Assembly (NCBI RefSeq): GCF_002177135.1
Contig: NZ_MWPH01000003.1
Coordinates: forward strand, 701,644-765,643
Direction of reading: 5' to 3'
Origin: Natronolimnobius baerhuensis
Lineage (GTDB): Archaea > Halobacteriota > Halobacteria > Halobacteriales > Natrialbaceae
DNA length: 64,000 nt
In this document: positions 1-7,877 of the stretch, piece by piece
Numbering within the stretch: the first letter of the stretch is position 1
Layout: the number at the start of each line of letters is the position of its first letter
The notes under the pieces: model-generated
Told to the model about the DNA's origin: nothing
Databases searched by the model: none
The model's input: only the letters and a program-made list of their open reading frames with translations
Position numbers and translations under genes: made by a program

Positions 1-201
1 CGCCTCGTGGCCGTCGGCGTACGAGAGCGTGACCTCGAGCGTGGCCATCTCTGAACCGGTGTTGAGCACGCAGAGTTTGTCGTGGCTGACCATCTCGGGT
101 TCGGGGCCGGTGCTGTCGACGGGGACGTGGCCGCCGGGGATCACCCAGCGGGTCTCGCCGATTGGCTCCTCGTCATCGCCATCTCCCTCGGCGGCAGTCA
201 T
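1..201 (-). CDS. ASRT-family (sensory rhodopsin transducer-like) protein, 3' end cut by window
   Basis: The visible 67 codons contain WVIPGGHVPVDSTGPEPEM followed by a SHDKLCVLNTG segment, which match almost residue for residue the complete paralogue at 1460-1843. This is the Anabaena sensory rhodopsin transducer (ASRT) family, small beta-rich proteins that form oligomers. The founding member binds a sensory rhodopsin, but many relatives occur without a rhodopsin and the superfamily has been proposed to bind small molecules such as sugars. The ATG overlaps the stop of the upstream oxidase gene (ATGA at 198-201), so translation is probably coupled. The N terminus has an extra acidic stretch of about 15 residues. 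The C terminus lies outside the window. No rhodopsin gene is visible nearby. Confidence 0.85.
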   Translation of the reverse strand, partial: MTAAEGDGDDEEPIGETRWVIPGGHVPVDSTGPEPEMVSHDKLCVLNTGSEMATLEVTLSYADGHEA

Positions 202-1457
202 GTCGTGACCACCTCGTCGCTCGAGCCGTCCTCGAGCAGGGCCTCGAGGTAGTCGGTCATGAACACGCCCTCGGGGTCGAGGTCGCGTCGAATCTCCTGG
301 AAGTGCTCCCATTCGGGGTACAGCTCTTCCAACTCTGCGGCACGGAGCGTGTGCTTTTTGCCCCAGTGGGGGCGGCCATCGTACTCCCGAAAGAGCGGTT
401 CCATATCGGTGAAGTAGGGCCAGTGCTCGAGTTCGGCGCTCTGGATGCACGAAATCGACATCGCCTCGCGGTCGTACTCCGTCGAGAGCATGGCGTCGTC
501 GGCGGCGATGGTGCGGACGAGCATGCGCCAGCCGACGTCTTTGCGCCAGTTCTCGCGAACCCGCTCTCTGGCTTTCTCGAAGCACTCGAGGCCGTCCTCG
601 CGGGCGACGGCGTACTCCATCTCGTCGAACGCGCGGCCGATGTCGTCGTGTGCCGGAATCGCCTCCTGCCACCAGCCGGTCTGATTCTTGACGAGCGTCG
701 CGTACTCGAGGTCGGCGTGGTCGGTGCCGCCGCCGGGGCCGTTGAGCAGGCGGAGTTTGACCTCGTCCGAGCGGGGATACCAGTAGAAATCGAAGTTGCG
801 ATTCTCCTCGATCAGCGTCGGGATGTGATCCTTGCACTCGCGCCAGTTCGTACAGTACTCGCGGCGCTGGACCTTGTAGGTGTCTTGCAGGTCGAGTTCG
901 ATTTCGGTGAAGATCCCGAGCGTGCCGAGCGAGACTTTGGCAGCCCGCAGGAGGTCCGGGTCGTCCTCGGCGTTAAACTCTCGAATCTCGCCGGTTCCGG
1001 TGACCAGCCGCCCGCCGGTGAGCACACTCGAGAGGTTCCCGAACTCCGGGCCGGTGCCGTGGGTGCCCGTGCCGAACGCGCCCGCGACGGTCTGCATCGA
1101 CACGTCGCCGAGATTCGGGAAGGCGAGTCCGCGGGTGTGAAGCTCCGTGCCGGCCTCCTCGAGCGTCGTGCCCGCGTACAGGGTCGCCGTTCCCGCGTCG
1201 GCGTCGTGATCGATGAGTCCCGTCATATTCGCGAGCGAGACGATTACACCATCTGTTTCGACGACTGGCGTCCACGAGTGGCCCGCGCCGGCGACGCGGA
1301 CGGTTCGTCCCTCCTCGGCGCAGCGACGGACGATATCCTGCAGTTCGGACTCGGTTTCGGGCTCGAGGATCTCGTCGGGATCACAACTGATGCTCCCGGA
1401 CCAGTTGGCCCAGCCCGCCTCCTCGTGGTCGTCTTCGTCCAGAATGTCCTGGGCCAC
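198..1457 (-). CDS. FAD-linked sugar-1,4-lactone oxidase family protein
   Basis: A 419-residue member of the VAO/PCMH flavoprotein family, subgroup aldonolactone oxidases (D-arabinono-1,4-lactone or L-gulonolactone oxidase type). The N-terminal FAD domain covers roughly residues 25-170 and contains VRVAGAGHSWTP (residues 53-64); His60 is where covalent FAD attaches in some relatives. The C-terminal ALO domain ends with the family HWGKKH motif near residue 364. Such enzymes oxidise sugar lactones or alditols using oxygen or another acceptor; the true substrate cannot be read from sequence. It is sandwiched between two ASRT-family genes, 2 bases after one and overlapping the other by 4, so the three are almost surely one operon. 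Confidence 0.85.
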   Translation of the reverse strand: MAQDILDEDDHEEAGWANWSGSISCDPDEILEPETESELQDIVRRCAEEGRTVRVAGAGHSWTPVVETDGVIVSLANMTGLIDHDADAGTATLYAGTTLEEAGTELHTRGLAFPNLGDVSMQTVAGAFGTGTHGTGPEFGNLSSVLTGGRLVTGTGEIREFNAEDDPDLLRAAKVSLGTLGIFTEIELDLQDTYKVQRREYCTNWRECKDHIPTLIEENRNFDFYWYPRSDEVKLRLLNGPGGGTDHADLEYATLVKNQTGWWQEAIPAHDDIGRAFDEMEYAVAREDGLECFEKARERVRENWRKDVGWRMLVRTIAADDAMLSTEYDREAMSISCIQSAELEHWPYFTDMEPLFREYDGRPHWGKKHTLRAAELEELYPEWEHFQEIRRDLDPEGVFMTDYLEALLEDGSSDEVVTT

Positions 1458-1459
1458 GA

Positions 1460-1843
1460 CTACTCACCCGATTCCGAGGCCGCCGGATATGCCATCGTCG
1501 AGAGCAGGGCGTTTTCGGCCTGGCGAGAATCCAATCGCGTGTGCTGGCAGACGACGGGGACAGTGGACTCGAGAACGCTCGCGAAGGGCTCACCCGTCGG
1601 GATCTCCTCGGGGTCGTCGAACTCGTTGAACCGGAAGTGGCGAGTTCGCTGTGGCGGGACGGTCTTCTCGTAGGGACCGACCGGATCTTGATCTGGGAAG
1701 TAGATCGTGATCTCGAGGGTTGCTTTCTCGTCGGTCGTGTTGAGCACGCAGATCGTCTCGTGGCTGGTCATCTCCGGCTCCGGGCCGGTGCTTTCCTCGG
1801 GGATGTACCCCTCCGGAATCGCCCACGTCTGTTTGCCGGTCAT
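1460..1843 (-). CDS. ASRT-family (sensory rhodopsin transducer-like) protein
   Basis: Complete 127-residue protein beginning MTGKQTWAIPEGYIPEES. The W-x-IP-x-G-x-x-P, STGPEPEM, SHETICVLN and late CQHTRLDSRQ segments are the conserved parts of the ASRT (PF07100-type) family. It is the first gene of the operon with the FAD-linked lactone oxidase and the second ASRT paralogue at 1-201. Length fits the family (about 125 residues). Context argues for a sugar- or metabolite-linked role rather than light sensing; this is inference. The next gene starts 2 bases after its stop. Confidence 0.88.
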   Translation of the reverse strand: MTGKQTWAIPEGYIPEESTGPEPEMTSHETICVLNTTDEKATLEITIYFPDQDPVGPYEKTVPPQRTRHFRFNEFDDPEEIPTGEPFASVLESTVPVVCQHTRLDSRQAENALLSTMAYPAASESGE

Positions 1844-2047
1844 GTCTGTTCTAACGACAGAGAGGCGGAAAACACGGCGGCCTGTACGCGCAGGCGCTCT
1901 CGAGTGCAGCGAGTGTTCGATGGAGATCCGGAACTGCGTTGCTCATGAACACGTCTCTGCCGTGTCCAGAGAGCCGTAGCTGGGCCGTGTAATCAGCTAA
2001 AAAACGATAGTTTGTGTGTCGCTGTGAGCGACAACTGTGTCTCGGTA

Positions 2048-2254
2048 CTACTGTCGGACGACGTTCGCCGCACGAGGTCCTTTCGGTGAGGACTCGATGT
2101 CGAACTCGACCTCGGTCCCTTCCGTCAGATCCTCTCCGCCAACATCCTCCATGTGGAAGAACACGTCTTCGTCGTCGTCGAGGTCGCCGTCGTCAGTCGA
2201 AATGAAACCGTAGCCGCCAGTGTCGTTGAAGAAATCAACCTTTCCGTTTGCCAT
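2048..2254 (-). CDS. cspA: Cold-shock domain protein
   Basis: A 68-residue OB-fold single-strand nucleic-acid-binding protein. MANGKVDFFNDTGGYGFIST carries RNP-1 (GYGFI) and DVFFHMED carries RNP-2; the end GPRAANV is the usual CspA tail. It is very acidic, as expected in a halophile. An in-frame ATG lies three codons upstream, but MANGKVDFF matches the family start. A GGAGGT Shine-Dalgarno sequence (2269-2274) lies 14 bases before the ATG, so unlike most neighbours this mRNA has a leader. It is transcribed divergently from the zinc-ribbon gene at 2422. Confidence 0.95.
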   Translation of the reverse strand: MANGKVDFFNDTGGYGFISTDDGDLDDDEDVFFHMEDVGGEDLTEGTEVEFDIESSPKGPRAANVVRQ

Positions 2255-2421
2255 TACAAACAAACGTTACCTCCATTGACTGATAACCCTTCCGAGGGTT
2301 GCGGTACCACGACTCCTGTTTAAATACACACGTGGAACGGTTACGCCTCGCGTCCTGTTCGTTCGGATTTCGGCAGTCAGTTTGGTTTCGGAGGCAGGTA
2401 TTTACCGGGCGGGTACGAGGT

Positions 2422-2706
2422 ATGATATGCATCGACATGAAACCGTGCCAGAACTGCCAGACGGTAATCGACGAGTATCTTCTCGACAAACAACTCGAGC
2501 CCCTGCGCGAACTCACGGCCGACGACTTCAGCATCTGTACGGACTGTACGACCGTCGTTGCGGATGCGTGCGTGAAATGTGGCGGCGCGGTGTACGTTCC
2601 CCGAAATGAATCCATCACTCCCGACTACTGTCCCGCGTGTCGGTCCGATCTCATAGACCGCACCGGCCACGACCCTGGCTGGACGCGTGACCATGTCTCC
2701 ACCTGA
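2422..2706 (+). CDS. Small zinc-ribbon protein with four CxxC motifs
   Basis: A 94-residue protein with four CxxC knuckles: CQNC, CTDC, CVKC and CPAC. These can form two zinc-ribbon sites. The reading frame is open for 41 codons upstream, but that part is not protein-like; ATG at 2422, preceded by GAGG, is the best start, with ATG 2437 as an alternative. Haloarchaea carry many such small CxxC proteins of mostly unknown function; some affect motility and biofilm. No DNA-binding domain or catalytic motif is visible. Divergent from the cold-shock gene. Confidence 0.75.
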   Translation: MICIDMKPCQNCQTVIDEYLLDKQLEPLRELTADDFSICTDCTTVVADACVKCGGAVYVPRNESITPDYCPACRSDLIDRTGHDPGWTRDHVST

Positions 2707-2887
2707 ACGGTAGTCGCTCTCGACTCCGATCACTATTTTTGTCACGTACTCGGTTGATTCCCACATCTCGTGAGCGCTGGTCAGTGACCAATCTGGACCG
2801 ACTGAATTGTCGCTCCGACACACCGTAAACACCTGTCAGGAACGTAGATTGTCCGGCTACTGTAGATACCGAGCCGTCGACGTGCTG

Positions 2888-3847
2888 TTACTCGAGCGCC
2901 GGCAACACGTCCTCACCGAACGCCTCGAGAAAGTCCGTCTGATTCGTCGGCACGTTGTGGATGAAGACACGCTCTACGTCGAGAGAAGCATCGTGCTCGA
3001 GCCACTCGATGTGGTCCTCGAGGGCGGCCGAACAACGAACGTTTTCGGCGACCTGCTCCTCGTCGACGGTTTCGGATAGCTCGTCGAACTGCTCGGGCGT
3101 TCGCAGTTCCTGGGTGACCGGGCCGGGCACGCAGTTGGTGTGCCACTGCTCGTAGGCACCCTCGAGGGCGGCCTCATCGCTGTCGGCGTAGGCGTGTTGG
3201 GCTTTGAGAAAGACCGGTTTCTCGGGAGCGTTTTCTCGGAAGGCCTCGACCCGGGCGGCGTCGGCCTCGTGGTCCGGCGTGGCGATGGTGATCATGCCGT
3301 CGGCCCACTCGGCGAGCCACGCGGCGGTTTCCTCGGAGAGCGCCGCGCCGATCAGCGGCGGCGCGGTGTCAGGCCGGGAGTACAGTTGGGCCTGTTCGAC
3401 GTCGATCCGCCCGTGATGGGTCACCTCTTCGCCGTCCCAGAGTCGCCCCATCACGTCGGCACACTCCTCGAGTCGAGCATTGCGTTCGCGTTTAACCGGC
3501 CAGTCGGTGCCGGTAATCCCCTCGTTCAGCAGTTGGCCGCTGCCGACAGCCAGCCAGAAGCGCTCGGGGTACATCTCCCGCAGCGTCGCCGCGCCCTGGG
3601 CGATGATTGCGGGGTGGTAGCGATAGCCCGGCGCGTTGACTGTCCCGAACGTGAGGTCGGTCGCCTCGAGCGCGGAGCCGAGCCACGACCAGACGAGTCC
3701 CGACTCGCCTTGCCGTTCGCTCCAGGGGTGGAAGTGATCGGAGGCGAGGGCGTGCTCGAACCCGACCTCGTCGGCGAGTTCGGCGTACTCGAGGGCCGCA
3801 CTCGGGGCGAACTGTTCGTGGGAGACGTGATAGCCGAGGTCGGTCAC
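2888..3847 (-). CDS. LLM-class F420/FMN-dependent oxidoreductase
   Basis: A 319-residue luciferase-like monooxygenase (LLM) fold protein. Hallmarks are LGYHVSHEQFAPS at the N terminus, the ALASDHFHPWSERQGES segment, GSGQLLNEG and the central WDGEEVTHHGRID stretch. The nearest characterised relatives are F420-dependent glucose-6-phosphate dehydrogenase-like proteins; it resembles the haloarchaeal TIGR03885 subgroup (from memory). The DHFHPW segment sits where F420-specific members contact the cofactor, but cofactor choice is inference. It stands alone, with about 180 non-coding bases downstream and a 136-base gap to the GH15 gene upstream. Confidence 0.85.
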   Translation of the reverse strand: MTDLGYHVSHEQFAPSAALEYAELADEVGFEHALASDHFHPWSERQGESGLVWSWLGSALEATDLTFGTVNAPGYRYHPAIIAQGAATLREMYPERFWLAVGSGQLLNEGITGTDWPVKRERNARLEECADVMGRLWDGEEVTHHGRIDVEQAQLYSRPDTAPPLIGAALSEETAAWLAEWADGMITIATPDHEADAARVEAFRENAPEKPVFLKAQHAYADSDEAALEGAYEQWHTNCVPGPVTQELRTPEQFDELSETVDEEQVAENVRCSAALEDHIEWLEHDASLDVERVFIHNVPTNQTDFLEAFGEDVLPALE

Positions 3848-3983
3848 GGGCGATCACCCGGCTGTCGGCTCGAGCGAGTTGCGGCTGGAATGGATGGGGC
3901 GTACACGGTCGCTTCCTCTACGAATCGCCACTTAATTCTGCGGCGTTGTTGTGCCTGATTCGCAGCTCTGAGCCCGTGATCCG

Positions 3984-6026
3984 CTACTCGTCTGGCCCCT
4001 CCGAATCCCGGCCGTGCTGGGTGAAAAGCGGTGCCGCAGCGCCGCCAGCGAGTTCCTCGGGCGGCAACTCGTCGGCGTCGTCCGCGCTCGCGAGGTAGAT
4101 CGCGCTGTTGAGCAGGCCGATGTGGCTGAAAGCCTGCGGGAAATTCCCCAGCAGGGTGCCGTCTTCGGCGTGGATCATCTCCGAAAGGAGTCCCAGCGGA
4201 GAGGCGTACTCGAGCAGGTTATCGAAGATTTCGGTCGCTTCCTCGATGCGATTCGAGAGCACGAGCGTGTCGACGAGCCAGCACGAACAGAGCACGAAGC
4301 CGCCGGATTCGGTCGGTCGTGCGGGGCTGTCGGTAAAGCGGAACACGAGGCCATCGTCGGTTGCAGCCTCCTCGAGAATCGTATCGATGGTGTTCTGGAC
4401 GCGCTCGTCGTCGGAGGGCAGGAAGTCGTAGAGTGGGATGAGGAGAGCCGTCGCATCGAGTGCGTCCTCGGCACCGAAAAACTGCATGAAACTTCCTTTC
4501 TCCTCGTTGTAGCCGCGCTCTTCGATTGCCTCCCTGATGGCTTCGCGTTCGCGGTCCCATTTTTTAAATGGGCCGTCGTAGTCGTACTCACCGCCCATCC
4601 TGATCGCCCGGTCGAGGGCAACCCAACACAACAGTTTCGAGTGGACGAAGTGCTCCTCGAGGTCGCGAAACTCCCAGATACCTTTGCCGCGCTCCTCCCA
4701 GTGGTCGCAGACGTGATTCGCCAGGGCGCGAACCGATTCCCAGTCGTAGTCGGAGAGGCCGTCCTGGTAGCGGATCGTTTCGTAGATGCCCTGTACGACC
4801 GTGCCGTACATGTCGAGTTGCACCTGATCCGCCGCGGCGTTGCCGATTCTGACCGGCTGGGAGTCTCGATAGCCCGAGAGATGCTCGAGGTGTTCTTCCT
4901 CGAGGTCGGTTTCGCCGTGAAGGCCGTACAGCGGGCGGATGTCCTCGGGGGATTCGTGGCCGATCTCTCGGAACCACTCGAAGTACTCGTGGGCTTCTGC
5001 GGATTGGCCGACGTTGTGGAGCGCCTGAATCGTGAACTTCGCGTCGCGAATCCAGTTATATCGATAATCCCAGTTGAGTTCCCCGCCGATTTCCTCGGGC
5101 AGCGAGGTCGTCGCCGCGGCCGGGATCGACCCCGTTTCGTCGTGAATCAGGAGTTTGAGCACGAGCGTCGAGCGAACGAGCGCGTCGTGCCAGTCGTCTC
5201 TGAGCGAAAAGAGGTCCGAGGCCGACTCCTCGCAGCGCTCGAGCCAGTGTCGCCAGTACGAAATCGTCTCCTCGAGACACTGCTCGCAGTCAGGTTCGGG
5301 TGTAGTTTCGGGATCGCCGTACTGGAGATGAAACCAGTGTTGATCGCCGTCTTCGACGGTCATCGTCCCCGTTGCGACTGTCTCGTCTTCGTCAATCGCA
5401 AACTCGAGGTCCGTCTCGGTCCGTAACGAGAGTTGGCCTTGTTCGTCGCTGCGGTGGCGCTGTTCGTCGGCGGGCCGGTTCTCGTCGGTTACGTCGCCGT
5501 TGACGCTGTGGTTGCCCGTCTCGTTCGCCTCGGCGGCGACCACCGTGCCGTCGTCACTGCGTTCGAGGTCCGTGGTCGACCGGCCGTAATCGAAGCGTGG
5601 TTCGAAGACGATCTCGAGGTCGACCGAGCCTGTATTGCCCTCGACGGCGCGGTAGATCGCCTGTTGGAAGCGATCTGCCTCGCTGTCTGTCGCCGTGCTC
5701 GAGTCGTCGTCGACCGACTCGTCGTGTGCGTTGTCGCGGCTAACGGGCATGACGTCGGTTACAGTGACGCTGCCGCCATCCGTTTCGAACGTCGTCTCGA
5801 GGACGTTCGTTCGGTCGACGTAGGTCTGCGTCGTCTCGTACTCCTCGGCCGGGCGAATCGCGAACCGCCCGCCGTCATCAGCATCGAGTATCGCCGCGAA
5901 CACGCTTGGCGACTCGAGATGGGGGAAACAACACCAGTCGATTGAGCCGTTGTGCCCGACGAGCGCACAGCGGTCGTTGTTGCCGATCACTCCGTATGCC
6001 TCGAGTGGAAGATAGTCGTCGTCCAT
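3984..6026 (-). CDS. Glycoside hydrolase family 15 (glucoamylase/trehalase-type)
   Basis: A 680-residue GH15 protein with an N-terminal beta-sandwich (about 1-260) and an (alpha/alpha)6 barrel (about 290-660). Motifs: WDYRYNWIRDA at residues 319-329, RGKGIWEFRD with the likely catalytic acid Glu452, FVLCSCWLVDTL, and GNFPQAFSHIGLLNSA near the end. It hydrolyses terminal alpha-glucosyl bonds of maltodextrins or trehalose; no signal peptide is seen, so it acts in the cytoplasm. I chose ATG 6026 (MDDDYLPLEAYGVIGN) because this matches the family start; the open frame extends 23 codons further. Residues about 120-225 contain two acidic, low-complexity inserts typical of halophiles. Confidence 0.9.
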   Translation of the reverse strand: MDDDYLPLEAYGVIGNNDRCALVGHNGSIDWCCFPHLESPSVFAAILDADDGGRFAIRPAEEYETTQTYVDRTNVLETTFETDGGSVTVTDVMPVSRDNAHDESVDDDSSTATDSEADRFQQAIYRAVEGNTGSVDLEIVFEPRFDYGRSTTDLERSDDGTVVAAEANETGNHSVNGDVTDENRPADEQRHRSDEQGQLSLRTETDLEFAIDEDETVATGTMTVEDGDQHWFHLQYGDPETTPEPDCEQCLEETISYWRHWLERCEESASDLFSLRDDWHDALVRSTLVLKLLIHDETGSIPAAATTSLPEEIGGELNWDYRYNWIRDAKFTIQALHNVGQSAEAHEYFEWFREIGHESPEDIRPLYGLHGETDLEEEHLEHLSGYRDSQPVRIGNAAADQVQLDMYGTVVQGIYETIRYQDGLSDYDWESVRALANHVCDHWEERGKGIWEFRDLEEHFVHSKLLCWVALDRAIRMGGEYDYDGPFKKWDREREAIREAIEERGYNEEKGSFMQFFGAEDALDATALLIPLYDFLPSDDERVQNTIDTILEEAATDDGLVFRFTDSPARPTESGGFVLCSCWLVDTLVLSNRIEEATEIFDNLLEYASPLGLLSEMIHAEDGTLLGNFPQAFSHIGLLNSAIYLASADDADELPPEELAGGAAAPLFTQHGRDSEGPDE

Positions 6027-6218
6027 GGGAGCAGGGTTGTGTATCGCGTTCGGACACTCGCGGCGTGTCCGGTGCGTTCGATACGCGTCGTTCAACGGTT
6101 TCCGTCAAAAGAATACGCGGTGCAATAGCCGGAGTGACGTCTTTCGGCGCGGCTCACTCACGAGTGTTGACACCGTTGGGCAGACGCTTTTTACGGGTAC
6201 TGCAGAGAGCACCCATCA

Positions 6219-7136
6219 ATGAGTCGGACCGTCCTTTGTGTTGATACTGACCGTCGTGTTTCGTCCGTCGCATCGACAATCGATGCGGACGACGAACTCA
6301 CCGCGGTCGAAGCCACGTCACTCGAGCAAGCCGCTGCGACACTCGAGCGCGAACCGATTGTCGGCGTCGTCACCGCCTACGAACTGGCTGATGGAACCGG
6401 GCTGGATATCGTCGAACTCCTCCGAGAGCAGGCACCGCAGACGCCGTGCGTTCTCTTTACCGACGTCTCGCCGGGTGAGATCGACACCGCATCGTTCGAA
6501 GAACTGATCGTCGAATACCTCAATCGCGACCTGCCCGATGCCCACGACCGGCTCGGGTTCATCGTCAACGACATCATCGACCACAGCGCCCAGGTCGGCT
6601 TTCTCGCACCCGAAGACGAGGACGAACGGCTCGAGACGCTGGCGGCGTACAATATCGATGAACTCCCAATCGAGGAGAGTTTCGACCGCTTGACGGATCT
6701 AATCGCCGATCACTTCGATGTCGCCGTCTCGTTTATTGGGCTGGTCGAAGCAGACGAGGAGAACTTCCTCGCGTGTACCGGCGCGGACTGGGACTCGCTG
6801 ACCCGTGAAGACACCATGTGCACCCACAGTATGCTCCAAGAAGACGTTATGATCGTTGAAGACATCGCCGACGACAGCCGATTCAACCGCAACGACCAAC
6901 TCGAGAACCTCGGCATCGTCTCCTATGCTGGGGCCAATATGACCGCCCCGAACGGGCAGGTGATCGGCCAGGTCTGCGTACTCGACCACGAACAACGGAG
7001 CTATTCCACCGCCGAACAGAAGACGCTCGAGCAGTACGCTGACACAGCAATGGAGATCCTCGAGTTACGCCAGTCGCTGCTCGAGGCGCGCGAAGCGGGT
7101 GCTGAAACTGCAGTTACTTACACGGAGGAGCAATGA
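6219..7136 (+). CDS. Pseudo-receiver plus GAF domain signalling protein
   Basis: A 305-residue protein. Residues 1-120 follow the response-regulator receiver fold (acidic pair D9/D11, VVTAYELADGTGLDIV, CVLFTDVS), but the phosphoacceptor Asp is replaced by Ala53 and the beta-5 Lys region reads EYLNRDL. Residues about 150-290 form a GAF domain with the DTMCTHSMLQEDVMIVEDI motif common in haloarchaeal GAF sensors. So it probably senses a ligand or redox state and is not phosphorylated in the usual way. A TATA-like box at 6186-6196 predicts a nearly leaderless start. It overlaps the next gene by 4 bases (ATGA), implying translational coupling. Confidence 0.82.
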   Translation: MSRTVLCVDTDRRVSSVASTIDADDELTAVEATSLEQAAATLEREPIVGVVTAYELADGTGLDIVELLREQAPQTPCVLFTDVSPGEIDTASFEELIVEYLNRDLPDAHDRLGFIVNDIIDHSAQVGFLAPEDEDERLETLAAYNIDELPIEESFDRLTDLIADHFDVAVSFIGLVEADEENFLACTGADWDSLTREDTMCTHSMLQEDVMIVEDIADDSRFNRNDQLENLGIVSYAGANMTAPNGQVIGQVCVLDHEQRSYSTAEQKTLEQYADTAMEILELRQSLLEAREAGAETAVTYTEEQ

Positions 7137-7789
7137 GTCTCGCGAACTCGAACACCTTCGGTGTTGACTCGCTCCCCATCGATGGTCTCGAGAGTGGGAC
7201 CTCGATTTTGCTTACTGGTGAGGACTCCGAGGCGCTCAAAACCGTGTTCGCTCGACTAGTCGCCCCCGAGACGGACGAATATGGTGTCGTCCTCGCGACG
7301 GACCAACGTGGCCACGCCGTCCAACGGCAACTCGAGGCCGTCGAAACTGGGGCTGGCTCGCGTACATCGGTTCTGGCCGCAGAGGGCCGAGACAACGGTG
7401 ACGACCTCCAGACTGTTGGGGCGCTCGGCGATCTGACAGCAGTCGGCATGGAACTGTCAACGATGGTCGCGACAGCACAGCAGTCAGTCGACCGATTCCG
7501 AACGGGCATCGTGTTCTGCTCGACGCTCTGTGCAGAAATCGACGACGCGCGATCAGTGTATCGCTTCCTCAATTCGAACTTTTTAACCGAACTCCGTCGC
7601 GGAGACGGTATCGGTGTCTGTGTGTTCGATACCAGTGTCGACCTCGAGACGGACGTCAACAGTATGCTGGCCGGTATGGAGACGTCCTTTACTGGCCGTC
7701 TCGATGTCGAGACGACTGGCCGCCGGATGGCGACGCTACACACGTCCGGACTGGCCGACGTTGAGTCGTCGCTCGAGGTATCACTATAA
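7133..7789 (+). CDS. RecA/KaiC-like protein with degenerate P-loop (DUF7504-like)
   Basis: A 218-residue protein resembling the haloarchaeal DUF7504 family (name from memory), which has a RecA/KaiC-like alpha/beta fold. The phosphate loop reads ILLTGEDSEALKT (residues 25-37) instead of GxxxxGK(S/T), so ATP binding is doubtful. Later strands such as TGIVFCSTL and GIGVCVFDTS match the core of the fold. The start codon overlaps the stop of the pseudo-receiver/GAF gene, and a histidine kinase follows 88 bases later on the same strand. A regulatory or scaffold role in this signalling group is inference. Confidence 0.7.
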   Translation: MSLANSNTFGVDSLPIDGLESGTSILLTGEDSEALKTVFARLVAPETDEYGVVLATDQRGHAVQRQLEAVETGAGSRTSVLAAEGRDNGDDLQTVGALGDLTAVGMELSTMVATAQQSVDRFRTGIVFCSTLCAEIDDARSVYRFLNSNFLTELRRGDGIGVCVFDTSVDLETDVNSMLAGMETSFTGRLDVETTGRRMATLHTSGLADVESSLEVSL

Positions 7790-7877
7790 TCCAATTCTGA
7801 GGCCAACACGATGGTGACAGACAATACACATCCGTGGTAATAAGACTAATAGCAGAAGCGACGTGAGTGTACTGTGA

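Noticed and set aside
162..1673. Long open frame (503 codons) on the plus strand across the lactone oxidase gene
   Set aside because: It is antisense to a recognisable flavoprotein and has no family features; long antisense frames are expected in GC-rich haloarchaeal DNA.
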